Shown: positions 15,944 through 25,206, numbered from the stretch's first letter. The stretch: DNA of 64,000 bases from Phycisphaeraceae bacterium (GCA_020639135.1 JACKHE010000006.1:1-64000), one strand, 5' to 3'. Translations and numbers: made by a program. Notes: generated by a model from the sequence alone, not told the origin.

Positions 15944-16900
15944 TTGCTGCGACGACAACTCATCCTGAGGCTGGGCGTCCCCGTGCTGCTGATCGTCATC
16001 GGCGCCATCGCCGCGATCCTGCTGCTCCAGGGTGTGCTCGGTGACCTGAACACCGCCAGCGCCGCCTCGGCGTCATTCGCGGCGAGCATCGAAGGGCTCG
16101 AGGACGCGGTGGCGGCGCTCGACGCGGTGGCGCCGGGGCCCGACGGCCCCCGCGCCCGACTCGTCGAGGAAGTCCAAGCCGGGATCGCGGCGGTGACCAC
16201 GCACGGGCTGGTCCTCGCTGATCCGCAGGCGCGCGCCGAGGTCGAGCGGCTATCCGCGATCCGCCTCGGGGACACCGCGGCGATGGAGATCGCGATCGCC
16301 CGCCTGCACCGGGTCGCGAGCGCTTCGGCCGCCAGCGAGCAGCTCTCGATCACTGGGCGGCTCCGCGGCCTGATCGTGGGGATCACGATCATGTGGCTGG
16401 TGATCCTGAACATCACGCTGCTGGCGATGCTGCGCACCGGTGCGATGATCCTCAAGCCGGTCGAGGCGCTGGTCGAGGGCAGCCGGCAGCTCGCGCGGGA
16501 GCGGTTCGAGCACCGCGTGGAGGGCGTCGGCGGCGAGGAGTTCGGGGCGCTCGCCGACGCGTACAACGCGCTGGCCGAGCAGCTGGGCCTCAACGAGCAG
16601 CGGCGTGTCGAAGCGCTTCGCCAGCTCGGCGTGAGTCTCAATCACGAGCTGAACAACCTGATCGCGACGATCGAGCTCCAGCTCGGCCGGCTCGATCGGG
16701 CCACGGGGCACGACAGCGCCGTCGCCGACCGGCTCGCGCCGATCCGCGCCAACCTCGTCAAGATGGCGGCCATCGTGTCGTCGCTCAAGGACTTCAGGCA
16801 GATCGTCGTCACGGAGTACGTCGGCGGCACGACCATGCTGGATCTCCAGCGATCGACGCAGGCGCCGGGGGCGGCGTCGCCGGAAGGGGGTGCGGTTTGA
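15944..16900 (+). CDS. HAMP-domain membrane protein with an H-box but no ATPase domain
   Basis: 318 residues from a TTG start at 15944, preceded by a purine-rich AAAGGGGGG. Two membrane helices (about 11-30 and 141-163) enclose a periplasmic, mostly helical, Ala-rich sensor region. A HAMP linker (about 165-215) is followed by a segment like the HisKA dimerisation helix, with His234 in SLNHELNN. The protein then ends after about 80 residues: the N, G1 and G2 boxes of the ATP-binding domain are absent. The stop overlaps the TTG of the next gene, a complete kinase. It may be a truncated kinase or a designed partner that is phosphorylated in trans or tunes the neighbouring kinase. No frameshift is seen: the region downstream is coded in another frame by an independent, full-length kinase with its own membrane helices. 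Confidence 0.75.
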   Translation: MLRRQLILRLGVPVLLIVIGAIAAILLLQGVLGDLNTASAASASFAASIEGLEDAVAALDAVAPGPDGPRARLVEEVQAGIAAVTTHGLVLADPQARAEVERLSAIRLGDTAAMEIAIARLHRVASASAASEQLSITGRLRGLIVGITIMWLVILNITLLAMLRTGAMILKPVEALVEGSRQLARERFEHRVEGVGGEEFGALADAYNALAEQLGLNEQRRVEALRQLGVSLNHELNNLIATIELQLGRLDRATGHDSAVADRLAPIRANLVKMAAIVSSLKDFRQIVVTEYVGGTTMLDLQRSTQAPGAASPEGGAV

Positions 16901-18225
16901 ATCACGCGGCGCCCGAGAGCCTGTTCCTTCCGCTGTTCCGCAGGCAGCTCTCGTGGCTGATCGGGATGCGCTGGGTCGCGGGCGGGTCGATCGTGGGGTT
17001 CGACGCGGCGCAGGCGGTCGCGGGCTTCGCGATCAAGCCCTTCGGGATGATCGCGGGCGTCGGCGCGGGGCTTCTCGTGTTCAACGCGGCGCTGCGTTCG
17101 GTGGTCCGCACGATCGCCGAGGAGGAGCGGTCGCGCGGGTGGATGATCCGTGTCGCGTGGGCGCAGGTGTTCGTGGACCTGCTGGCGCTCTCGACGCTGG
17201 TCGGGATGACCGGGTCGCTCTCGAGCCCACTTCTGGGTTTCTTCGTCTTTCACATGATCATCATGAGCGTCTTCCTGCCCCGGGCGCACGCGTTCGGGGC
17301 GGCGGGGCTGGCGATCGTCATGATGCTCATCGCGCTGCGCCTGACCGGGAGCTGGCCGAGAACCGCGCACGACTGGCTGATCGCGCTGGGGTGGACCGGC
17401 ATGCTGGTGCTGACGGTGTACATGGTCGGGACGATCATGCTCGCGCTGCACCGGCGGGAGCGGACGCTCCACGAGCAGCGGGGCGAGATGGAGCAGATCG
17501 CCGATCGCCAGCTCGCGCAGGAGCTCCAGATGCTCCAGCTCGAGAAGCTCGTTTCCATCGGGCAGCTGGCCGCGGGCGTTGCGCACGAGATCTCCAACCC
17601 GCTCGCCGGCATGGACGGGCTGCTCCAGCTCATGGAGCGATCCCCGGAGAAGGTGCGGCCAGCCGCCGTGGCGCAGCTCCGCGAGCAGGTGGCGCGGATC
17701 AACGAGACGATGCGGCAGATGACGGCGCTGGGTCGCCCGGACCTGGGCGAGCCGCAGCCGATCAACTGCAACGATGTTGTGCGCGAGACGCTGCACGTCC
17801 TGCGCTACGACCACCGGCTGCGGTCCATCGAGCTGTTGACCGCGCTCTCGGATGATCCCGGGATCGTCATGGCGCCGCCCAGGGCGATCCAGCAGGCGCT
17901 GATGAATCTGCTCATCAACGCCGCGGACGCGGTGACCGGGCGCGACGAACCCCGCATCGAAGTTCGCACGGAGCGCGACGATCGGAGTTGCCGCATCCTG
18001 ATCCGCGACAACGGCCCGGGCATCGATCCGGGGGACAGCCAGCGGATCTTCCAGCCCTTCGTCACGACCAAGCCCATCGGGCGCGGCACCGGGCTGGGGC
18101 TCCCGATCAGCCGGGACCTCGTCCAGGCGCAGCGCGGGACGCTGACCTTCGAGAGCGAGCCCGGCGCCGGCGCGACGTTCATCATCGCGCTCCCGCTGCG
18201 CGACGCGGGAGCGGTGCGGGCGTGA
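16897..18225 (+). CDS. Membrane sensor histidine kinase
   Basis: 442 residues; TTG start at 16897 overlapping the preceding TGA. The N-terminal half (about 15-185) has five or six hydrophobic segments with almost no periplasmic loops, a membrane-embedded sensor type. A helical linker leads to the HisKA domain with phospho-His230 in AAGVAHEISNPLAG, the group typical of NtrB-like kinases that pair with sigma-54 regulators. The HATPase domain shows N-box NLLINAADAV, G1 DNGPGID and G2 GRGTGLGLPIS. Likely partner: the NtrC-type regulator at 14530. The GTGA overlap with resB couples the signalling genes to cytochrome c biogenesis. Confidence 0.9.
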   Translation: MNHAAPESLFLPLFRRQLSWLIGMRWVAGGSIVGFDAAQAVAGFAIKPFGMIAGVGAGLLVFNAALRSVVRTIAEEERSRGWMIRVAWAQVFVDLLALSTLVGMTGSLSSPLLGFFVFHMIIMSVFLPRAHAFGAAGLAIVMMLIALRLTGSWPRTAHDWLIALGWTGMLVLTVYMVGTIMLALHRRERTLHEQRGEMEQIADRQLAQELQMLQLEKLVSIGQLAAGVAHEISNPLAGMDGLLQLMERSPEKVRPAAVAQLREQVARINETMRQMTALGRPDLGEPQPINCNDVVRETLHVLRYDHRLRSIELLTALSDDPGIVMAPPRAIQQALMNLLINAADAVTGRDEPRIEVRTERDDRSCRILIRDNGPGIDPGDSQRIFQPFVTTKPIGRGTGLGLPISRDLVQAQRGTLTFESEPGAGATFIIALPLRDAGAVRA

Positions 18226-19925
18226 CCGGCCCGGGCGACTGGCGCCACACGCGCTGGGGCGCGGCGGTCCGGTTCGTGGGCAGCCTGCGCCTGGCGATCC
18301 CGGTGATGGCGCTCGTGGTCATCGCGATGATCGCCGGGGCGACCCTGGACGCGACGTTCGGCGGCGATGCCGCGGCGCGGTTCGTGTACGCCACCGGCTG
18401 GTTCATCGGGCTGATGGGGGTGATCGCGCTGAGCCTGATCGCCTCGGTCGCGACGCGTTACCCCTGGAAGCAAAGGCACACCGGGTTCATCACGGTGCAC
18501 GCGGGGCTGCTGATCCTGATCGTGGGGGGGTTCTGGTCGCTGTTTGCGCGCGTCGAGGGGCGGGTGATCCTGCGCGAGGGCGACAGCGCCGGCGTGGCGG
18601 AGCTGTACGCGCCGAGGCTCGAGCTGCTCGACGCCGGGGGGAGCGCGGTCCGGCCGGTCTCGTCCGTGCGCGCCGGCGATGACCGGCGGGGGCGGGTCCG
18701 GCTCGGGCCGCTGACGCTGACCATCCTCGACCGCTGGCCCGACACGCGTGAGGAGGCGACTATCGCCGACGACGGCGACGAGCCGCTGCGCGCGTTCCGA
18801 GTCGTGACGACCTCGACCGGCGATTCGGGACGCTGGATCGCCCAGGCGTCGCGCACCGGCGGCCCGGTGCGGCTCGACAGTTTCAACATCGTCGTGCTGG
18901 GCGAGGGCGAGGCCTGGTCGGCGCCGGGGTCCGATCCGTTGTCGATCTACCGGATCGTTGACGGTGGTCAGCGAGCCGCGCTCCCAGATGTCGGCGAAGA
19001 GGCGGCGCCCGGCTGGCGCGTGCTGGCGATCCACCACTTCGCCGCCGCAATCGCCACGGGCGAGGGGCTTGTCGAGGATGACAACCCGGCGGCGCCCAAC
19101 CCGGCGATCGAGGTCCTGCTGAGCGACGGCGCCGGGACGGTGGAGCGTCTGACGGCGTTCGAGCGGTTCCCGGGCATGTCGATGCGCCGCCGGGCGCAGG
19201 GCGAGGCGGACTCGGGTCTGCAGATCGAGGTCGTCAGCGGCGCGGAGAAACTGACGCTCTTCGGTCAGCCGGGCGCGTTGCGCGCCGTGTACACCGACGC
19301 CGCCGGGAACGTGCAGCGATCCGAGCACGGGGGCGCGCTTCCCTGGACGATCCGCGCCGGCGGCGACGAGTTGACGATCGTCGAGCAGGCGACGCACGCG
19401 CACGCGACGACGCGGTTCGTTGCTGCGCCGGTGACGAGCGACAAGCCCAGGCCGGCGCTGCTCGTTCAGATGGAGGATGGCCGGCAACTGCCGATCCCGT
19501 GGAAATCCGCGGTTCCGGTCGGACTCGACGGACGATTGCTGCGCCTCCGGTACGGGCCGGGGAGCGTGTCGCTGCCGTTTGCGATCCGGCTCGACGACTT
19601 CCGGCGAACCGACTATCCCGGGACCACGATGGCGATGTCGTACGCGTCGGACGTGGTGGCGACTTCCGATTCCGGCGACGAGCGCCGGGCGACGATCACG
19701 CTCAACCGGCCCCTGTCCATCGCCGGTTGGAAGGTGTATCAGTCGGGGTTCGAGGGCGACACGGTAGCGGTCTTCACCGTCGCGCGCGACCCGGCGATGC
19801 CGCTCGTGTACGCGGGGTGCGTCGTGCTGATCGTCGGGATCGTGCTGACGTTCTACGGCGGGAAGTTCAGCCGGGGCCACCCGGGGGTGTCGGGCGCCGG
19901 CGCGACGGGGGACGAAACGCCATGA
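18222..19925 (+). CDS. resB: Cytochrome c biogenesis protein ResB (Ccs1)
   Basis: 567 residues; GTG start at 18222 overlapping the kinase stop. Three membrane helices near the N-terminus (around 20-115, including HTGFITVHAGLLILIVGGFW), a large periplasmic beta-rich domain (about 120-520), and a last membrane helix (VYAGCVVLIVGIVLTFYGG) near the C-terminus: the ResB/Ccs1 topology. The hallmark late segment I-A-G-W-K-V-Y-Q-S-G-F-E is present. In System II, ResB with CcsA forms the synthase that moves heme out and attaches it to reduced apocytochromes. The ATGA overlap with ccsA is as expected for the complex. It is longer than many ResB proteins because of the periplasmic domain. Confidence 0.87.
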   Translation: MTGPGDWRHTRWGAAVRFVGSLRLAIPVMALVVIAMIAGATLDATFGGDAAARFVYATGWFIGLMGVIALSLIASVATRYPWKQRHTGFITVHAGLLILIVGGFWSLFARVEGRVILREGDSAGVAELYAPRLELLDAGGSAVRPVSSVRAGDDRRGRVRLGPLTLTILDRWPDTREEATIADDGDEPLRAFRVVTTSTGDSGRWIAQASRTGGPVRLDSFNIVVLGEGEAWSAPGSDPLSIYRIVDGGQRAALPDVGEEAAPGWRVLAIHHFAAAIATGEGLVEDDNPAAPNPAIEVLLSDGAGTVERLTAFERFPGMSMRRRAQGEADSGLQIEVVSGAEKLTLFGQPGALRAVYTDAAGNVQRSEHGGALPWTIRAGGDELTIVEQATHAHATTRFVAAPVTSDKPRPALLVQMEDGRQLPIPWKSAVPVGLDGRLLRLRYGPGSVSLPFAIRLDDFRRTDYPGTTMAMSYASDVVATSDSGDERRATITLNRPLSIAGWKVYQSGFEGDTVAVFTVARDPAMPLVYAGCVVLIVGIVLTFYGGKFSRGHPGVSGAGATGDETP

Positions 19926-21556
19926 GCCCGCGTCGCTTCGTCGTCATCCTGACGCTGCTCCTGTGCGGTTGTTTCTCGTCCGCGAGCCGTGCAGACTGGA
20001 AGGCCGAGCTGCTCGCGATCCCGATCCAGAGCGAGGGCCGGGTGATGCCGCTGGAGACGTACGCGCGGGAGCTCTCGGCGCGGCTCACTGGCAGCGCCGG
20101 ATCTCCGGCCGGGCGGGATCCGATCGAGTTCTTCTGCGAGCTGTGGTTCCGCCCCGGGGCGCAGATGCACGAGCCGATCATCCGCGTGGCGCCGAGGTCG
20201 TTCCGCGTGCGCATCGGGCTGGACCCCGAGCGCCAGATGTTCGCGCCGGCTCAGATCGCGTCGAATCATGAGATCGTCGGGCTGCTGGAGGGCTTTGCGG
20301 ATCGTCGGTTGGTCAATCCTGCGGCGTTCCCGCTGCCGGATCAGAAACGGGCGATCGAGTTGCGGTTCGTCATTGACCGTCTGGGCGCCTTCAGCGCCGG
20401 CGCGCCGCTGCCGATCGTGCCGGGGCCGGACGGCGGGTCGTTCCTGCTCGCCGGCGCCGGGGGCGGCGACCCCGGCACGGAGCGGGTCGTCGCGGCGATT
20501 TCGGCGCTGCGGGACGCGTATCTCGCCGGCGCGCCGCTGGACGGACCCGCGCACGCGCTGGCGGCGTCGATCGAGGGGGCGGGTTCGCTCAGCCCCGAGC
20601 GCCGACGCGCGCTGCGCCATGAGCTGGTCCTGACCGACCATGACCCGGGCACGAAGGCTGCGATCGCCTACGCGCTGGCGCTGCTGGTGTTCTTTGGCGC
20701 CCGGCGCCTGCATCGGTGGCCGCTGTATGCCCTGGAGGCGCTGCTCGCGGGTGTTGGGATCATCGAGCACGCGGCCCTCGTCGGGATCCGCGCGGTGGTC
20801 CTCGAACGCGCCCCGGTGAGCAACTCGTACGAGGCGCTGCTGTGGGCGGGGCTCGTCGCGGCGGTCATCGGGGCCGTCGCCGGGGCGATCCGGCGGGGCG
20901 GTTGGTACACCAGCGCGGGGATCGCGGCGGGCTTGTGCGCGCTGCTGCTCGCGGGGCTGACGCCGATCCAGGACCAGGCCTCGGCGCTCCCGCCGGCGCT
21001 GCGGAGCAACTTCTGGCTGACGGCGCACGTGCTGACGATCGTCGCCAGCTACGGCGTGCTCGCCGTCGCCTCGGCGCTGGGGCACGCGCACCTCATCCGT
21101 TCAGCGCTTTCACGGCGCCGGGGCGAACCATCGCGGTTCGGCGGCGCCCTCATCACGCAGACGTACCGCATGATCCAGGTCGGGCTGCTGCTGCTGACGG
21201 CCGGGACGGTACTCGGCGGTGTCTGGGCGGCGGATTCGTGGGGGCGCTTCTGGGGTTGGGATCCCAAGGAGACCTGGGCGCTCGTGAGCATCGCGACGTA
21301 CTTCGTCGTGCTCCACGCCAGGCACACGGGCTGGATCCGCGACTTCGGCCTCGCCGCATCGGCCGTGCTTGCGTTTGCCGCGATTGTCTGGACGTTCTAC
21401 GGCGTTAACTTCGTGATGGCGACGGGCTTGCACACCTACGGATTCGGCTCGGGCGGCGCTGCGTGGGTTGCGGCCTGGGTCGGCGCCGAGGCGGTGTTCG
21501 TGCTCGTGTGCCGACCCCGGGATCCGGGGCGCACAGGTCAATCAACAGAACGCTGA
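19922..21556 (+). CDS. ccsA: Cytochrome c biogenesis protein CcsA, extended form
   Basis: 544 residues against about 320 for plain CcsA. The extra N-terminal part (1-230) has a signal-like segment with a possible lipobox (LLLCGC) and a periplasmic domain beginning I-P-I-Q-S-E-G-R-V-M-P-L-E-T-Y, a pattern also found in CcsBA-type fusions. The rest has about eight membrane helices, the PVSNSYEALL segment and the heme-binding WWD motif WGRFWGWDPKETW, with conserved His in HARHTGW and a final W-T-F-Y-G-V-N-F. Acts with ResB in System II heme attachment. Its last 19 nt overlap the convergent argH. Confidence 0.9.
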   Translation: MSPRRFVVILTLLLCGCFSSASRADWKAELLAIPIQSEGRVMPLETYARELSARLTGSAGSPAGRDPIEFFCELWFRPGAQMHEPIIRVAPRSFRVRIGLDPERQMFAPAQIASNHEIVGLLEGFADRRLVNPAAFPLPDQKRAIELRFVIDRLGAFSAGAPLPIVPGPDGGSFLLAGAGGGDPGTERVVAAISALRDAYLAGAPLDGPAHALAASIEGAGSLSPERRRALRHELVLTDHDPGTKAAIAYALALLVFFGARRLHRWPLYALEALLAGVGIIEHAALVGIRAVVLERAPVSNSYEALLWAGLVAAVIGAVAGAIRRGGWYTSAGIAAGLCALLLAGLTPIQDQASALPPALRSNFWLTAHVLTIVASYGVLAVASALGHAHLIRSALSRRRGEPSRFGGALITQTYRMIQVGLLLLTAGTVLGGVWAADSWGRFWGWDPKETWALVSIATYFVVLHARHTGWIRDFGLAASAVLAFAAIVWTFYGVNFVMATGLHTYGFGSGGAAWVAAWVGAEAVFVLVCRPRDPGRTGQSTER

Positions 21557-22875
21557 ACTGAAGCATCGGAACTCTCGCGGAGCTCTTCGAGCCTCGCCCG
21601 CAGCGCGGCGAGCCCCAGGTCCGCGCAGGCGCCGGGTGAGACGCGCGCCGCGGCGCTGGACTCCGGCGTCCTCGCCCCCCCGGGGGCGCCCCGGTCGGCC
21701 ATGGCGCGGTACGCGTCGCGGAACGACACGCCGCTCAGCGCCGTCTCGATCGCGGCGTCCGTCGAGTGCATCGGCGCATCGATCGCGGCGCGCATCTTCC
21801 CGGTGTTCAGGCGCAGCCCCCGGATCAGCGCGGGCGCCAGCGCCAGGCTTTCGCGGGCGCAGCGCATCGCGCGCAGCAGCGGCCCTTTGGTCAGCTGCAG
21901 GTCCCGGTGGTAGCCGCTGGGGAGCGACACGATCTGCTGGATCTCGGTCATGGCGCCGGCGACGACCGCCGCGGCGCCGCGCAGGAGCTCCGCGAGGTCG
22001 GGGTTGCGCTTGTTGGGCATGATCGAGGAGCCGGTGGTCATCTCGGGCGGCATCTCGACGAAGCCGAACTCGCTCGTGGCAAAGAGCGTCAGGTCCCATC
22101 CCAGCCGGCGGAGCGTCTGCATCGGCTGCCACAGGCACGCCAGCGCCTGCGTCTCGTGCTTGCCCCGGCTCGCCTGCGCCGCCATCGGGTTGCGCTGGAG
22201 GCGCGGGAAGCCCAGCTCGCGCGCGGCGCCCTCGCGGTCCAGCGGGAGGTTCACGCCGTACCCCGCGGCCGTCCCCAGCGGGCAGCGGTCGATCCACCGC
22301 GCTGTCATGTCGATCAGCTCGGCGTCGTCGAGGAACGCCTCGGCGTAGGACGCCATCCACAGCCCGACCGTCGAGGGCACGGCACGCTGCAGGTGCGTGT
22401 ACCCGGGCATCGGTGTCATCTCGTGTTCCCGGGCGACCTCGAGCGCGGCCTCTGCGATCTCCAGCGCCGACCGGCGGGCGGCTTCCAGCGACTCGCGCAT
22501 GCACAGGCGGATCGCGACCAACGCCTGGTCGTTCCGGCTGCGCCCCAGGTGGATGCGCTTGCCCAGGTCGCCCAGGTGCTCGGTCAGATGCGCTTCGATC
22601 GCGGAGTGCCCGTCCTCGTAGCGCTCATCGAGGACGAAGGCGCCGTCGGCGAACCTCGCCAGGAGCGTCTCCAGCTGCGCGCCGACCCGGTCGGCCTCGT
22701 CCTGCGTGAACGCGCCGATCCGCGCCAGGGCGTTGACGTGCGCGCGTGTCGCGCGGATGTCGTGGGGGAAGAGCTCGCGGTCGAGGATCACGTCGTCCGC
22801 GGCGAGATAACGCATGACGCGCTCCTGCACCCGCGTTCCCTCGTGCGCCCAGATCGGGGATTGAACGGTGGTCAC
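21538..22875 (-). CDS. argH: Argininosuccinate lyase
   Basis: 445 residues. Cleaves argininosuccinate to arginine and fumarate, the last step of the pathway. Family signature SSIMPNKRNPD (about 260-270) carries the catalytic Ser loop; HLGRSRNDQ and TPMPGYTHLQRA are the other conserved segments. The GTG start at 22875 overlaps the argC stop (GTGA) and is preferred over upstream starts that would run into argC. Last gene of the arginine operon. The C-terminal about 45 residues (GAPGGARTPESSAAA) look degenerate relative to the usual fumarase-fold tail, with low-complexity sequence. Confidence 0.93.
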   Translation of the reverse strand: MTTVQSPIWAHEGTRVQERVMRYLAADDVILDRELFPHDIRATRAHVNALARIGAFTQDEADRVGAQLETLLARFADGAFVLDERYEDGHSAIEAHLTEHLGDLGKRIHLGRSRNDQALVAIRLCMRESLEAARRSALEIAEAALEVAREHEMTPMPGYTHLQRAVPSTVGLWMASYAEAFLDDAELIDMTARWIDRCPLGTAAGYGVNLPLDREGAARELGFPRLQRNPMAAQASRGKHETQALACLWQPMQTLRRLGWDLTLFATSEFGFVEMPPEMTTGSSIMPNKRNPDLAELLRGAAAVVAGAMTEIQQIVSLPSGYHRDLQLTKGPLLRAMRCARESLALAPALIRGLRLNTGKMRAAIDAPMHSTDAAIETALSGVSFRDAYRAMADRGAPGGARTPESSAAARVSPGACADLGLAALRARLEELRESSDASVQRSVD

Positions 22876-23840
22876 GGCGAGATCCCCTCCAGCTTGTGCA
22901 GCCCCAGCGCCGCGTTGATGTTCTGCAGCGCCTGCGACGCGGCGCCCTTGAGCAGGTTGTCGATCACGCACACCGCGGCGCCGCGCGTCGGGTGCGCCGG
23001 GTCCACCTGGATCGCCCCGATCACCGCGCCGGGGCGGCCCACGATCTCCTGCACGCGGGGGGTCGCGCCGTCGATGACGTCGATGAGCTGCTCGTCCCGG
23101 TAGGCCTCGCGGTAGATCGACGCCAGCGCTTGCTCGTCGGTCGGGGCGTCGAGCTCGAAGAGGACCGTCATGACGATCCCCCGCTCGAACGGCGCGACGC
23201 TCGGCGCGAAACGGATCGGAACACCGAGCGTGCATGAAACCTCGCGCTCGTGGATGTGGCCGACGCTCGAGTAGGGCAGCACGCCGCCGGTCAGGCGGGC
23301 GACGTTGTTGCGCTCGCTCGGTGTCGAGCCCGCGCCGCTGTAGCCCGAGACACCGAAGCAGTGGGGGACGCCGAGCAGCCGGTCCCGGATCGGTGAGAGC
23401 GTCAGCCCCATCGCGGTGGCGTAGCAGCCCGGGTTGGCGATGCGCCCGGCGCCGCGGATCCGTGATCGGTTCGTCTCCGGCAGGCCGTACACCCACGAGG
23501 CATCGAAGCGGTGATCGGCGCTGCAGTCGATGATGAGCGCCGGAGGGCGCCGGGATGACTCCAGCGCCGCGACCGCTTCCGCCGCGCGGCCGTTGGGCAG
23601 GGCCAGCGCGACGATGTCCGGCGCCGATTCGCGCCAGGCGTCGAGGTCCGGCGCCTCGAAACTCATGCCGGGGACGCCCTCGATGGGCTGGCCGGCGTTG
23701 GACTCCGACCAGGCGCTGGTCAGCTCGATGGCGCTGTGTCGCTGCAGCAGCGCGATGAGCTCGCGCCCCACTGAGCCCCGTGCGCCGACGAGCCCGAGCG
23801 TGTAGGACTTGGTCGCGGTGTCAGACGAGGGCGTCGGCAT
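22872..23840 (-). CDS. argC: N-acetyl-gamma-glutamyl-phosphate reductase
   Basis: 322 residues. NADPH-dependent reduction of N-acetylglutamyl phosphate to the semialdehyde. N-terminal dinucleotide fold GLVGARGSVGREL (about 16-28) and active-site Cys139 in NPGCYAT. The start is the ATG at 23840, which overlaps the end of the synthase/kinase gene by 20 nt; the open frame runs further upstream but only as a shadow of that gene. The second conserved region SGYSGAGSTPSERN is present. Confidence 0.93.
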   Translation of the reverse strand: MPTPSSDTATKSYTLGLVGARGSVGRELIALLQRHSAIELTSAWSESNAGQPIEGVPGMSFEAPDLDAWRESAPDIVALALPNGRAAEAVAALESSRRPPALIIDCSADHRFDASWVYGLPETNRSRIRGAGRIANPGCYATAMGLTLSPIRDRLLGVPHCFGVSGYSGAGSTPSERNNVARLTGGVLPYSSVGHIHEREVSCTLGVPIRFAPSVAPFERGIVMTVLFELDAPTDEQALASIYREAYRDEQLIDVIDGATPRVQEIVGRPGAVIGAIQVDPAHPTRGAAVCVIDNLLKGAASQALQNINAALGLHKLEGISP

Positions 23841-25206
23841 GCGTCGCTCCGGGAATCTGGATGTCTGGGGGAGCCGCCTGTTCGGGGGCGTGGAATGACT
23901 GCGGGAGCGCGGCCGCGTGCTCGACGCAAGCCGCGATGTGATCGGGATCGCGCAGCCCCTTCCAGAAGATGACCCAGTCGCCCCGCCGCACCGCGCCGTC
24001 GGCGCGTTCGAAGTACCACGGGTTGATCTGGTTCGCCCGGCGGGAGCGCCAGAAGAACTCCGGTTCGCTCGCGACAAGGCGGTTCCACAACGACGCCCCG
24101 ATCCCGGCGCCCTGCGCCTTGGATGTGACGGCGAACTTGTCGAGATACGGCGCCGGTCCGTCGCTGGTGACGATCGCCACCGCGGAGAAATCGTTGGCGA
24201 GCAGGATCCTGCTGATCGCGGCCTCCTGGAGCCAGCCTTCCTTGAGGCGTTTCTGGAAGCTGGATTCGAGCAGCTCGACCAACCGGGGGACGTCCACGCA
24301 CGACAGGTCCTTGCGTTCGGCGATGCGCACGCCGCGCTGGATGAGCGTGCCCTGGCCCTTGTGGGTGAAGAGTTCGCGGACGAGGTGGCGGGAGGAGGTG
24401 ACGGAGACGGACGAGGTCGCGGGCATCTGGTCGAGCAGGCGCTTGATCTCGCGGAGCTTGAGCGCCATGCCGCCGCTGACCCAGGACGAGGCGATCATCC
24501 GCTCCAGGTCCTCCTCGAGGTTCACCGCGGGGATCACGCGGCCTTCCGGATCGAGCAGGCCGCTCGTGGGCGTCAGGAAGATGACCTTGCGGGGCTGGAC
24601 GGCAAGCGCCAGCTCGCGGGCGGCGACGTCGGCGTTGATGTTCAGCGTCTGCCCCTCGGGCGAGACGCCCAGCGACGAGATCACCGGGATCTGCCCCGAG
24701 TCGATCGCGCTGCTGACCAGCGACAGGTCCACCTTCGAGACGACGCCGACCCAGCCCATCGACGACTCGTTCGTGCGCTTCGCCTCGAAGACGCCCGAGA
24801 CGATGGGCCTGGCGCGGGCGCCCCGCGCCTCGAGCTGCTCGCACAGCCTGACGCACTCGCGCTGGAAGACCCGGCGCGCGACCGCGAGCACCTCGGGCGT
24901 CGTGACGCGCGAGCCCGCGACGAAGTGCGAGTCGATGTTCTCATCCTTGAGCGCCGCGGTCAGCTGGGGGCCGGCGCCGTGGATGACGATCGGCAGCAGC
25001 CCGATCCTGCTGAGGAACGCGAGGGTCGAGGCGAGCTCGTCCATCTCGTCCAGGAGCAGCCCGCCGCCGACCTTGACGACGGCGAAGCGCGAGGTCTCGA
25101 CGCCCTGGAACGCGCGGAGGTACTGGTCGATCTCCTTCTTCGTGCCGAAGTTCTGGAGCAGGTCGATGATCGTGTCCCGGGGCGCCGGTGCGGTGTTCGG
25201 TGTCAT
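23821..25206 (-). CDS. argB: Bifunctional N-acetylglutamate synthase/kinase (ArgA-ArgB fusion)
   Basis: 461 residues. The amino-acid-kinase domain (about 35-300) begins RFAVVKVGGGLLLDEM and has HGAGPQL, the substrate loop LNINADVAARELA and SSWVSGGMALKL. It is followed by an acetyltransferase domain of the NAT/DUF619 kind (about 310-440; DKFAVTSKAQGAGIGASLW, WYFERADGAVRRGDWVIFW). This is the Xanthomonas-type enzyme, which both acetylates glutamate and phosphorylates the product, and is related to animal NAGS. It would start the pathway without a separate ArgA or ArgJ, neither of which is in the window. The ATG at 25206 overlaps the upstream stop (ATGA). In related enzymes arginine inhibits; that is expected here, not shown. 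Confidence 0.9.
   Translation of the reverse strand: MTPNTAPAPRDTIIDLLQNFGTKKEIDQYLRAFQGVETSRFAVVKVGGGLLLDEMDELASTLAFLSRIGLLPIVIHGAGPQLTAALKDENIDSHFVAGSRVTTPEVLAVARRVFQRECVRLCEQLEARGARARPIVSGVFEAKRTNESSMGWVGVVSKVDLSLVSSAIDSGQIPVISSLGVSPEGQTLNINADVAARELALAVQPRKVIFLTPTSGLLDPEGRVIPAVNLEEDLERMIASSWVSGGMALKLREIKRLLDQMPATSSVSVTSSRHLVRELFTHKGQGTLIQRGVRIAERKDLSCVDVPRLVELLESSFQKRLKEGWLQEAAISRILLANDFSAVAIVTSDGPAPYLDKFAVTSKAQGAGIGASLWNRLVASEPEFFWRSRRANQINPWYFERADGAVRRGDWVIFWKGLRDPDHIAACVEHAAALPQSFHAPEQAAPPDIQIPGATHADALV

Noticed and set aside
15944..18225. One histidine kinase broken by a frameshift
   Set aside because: The second gene has its own start, its own membrane helices and a complete HisKA-HATPase pair. 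The first has its own H-box. They are two proteins.
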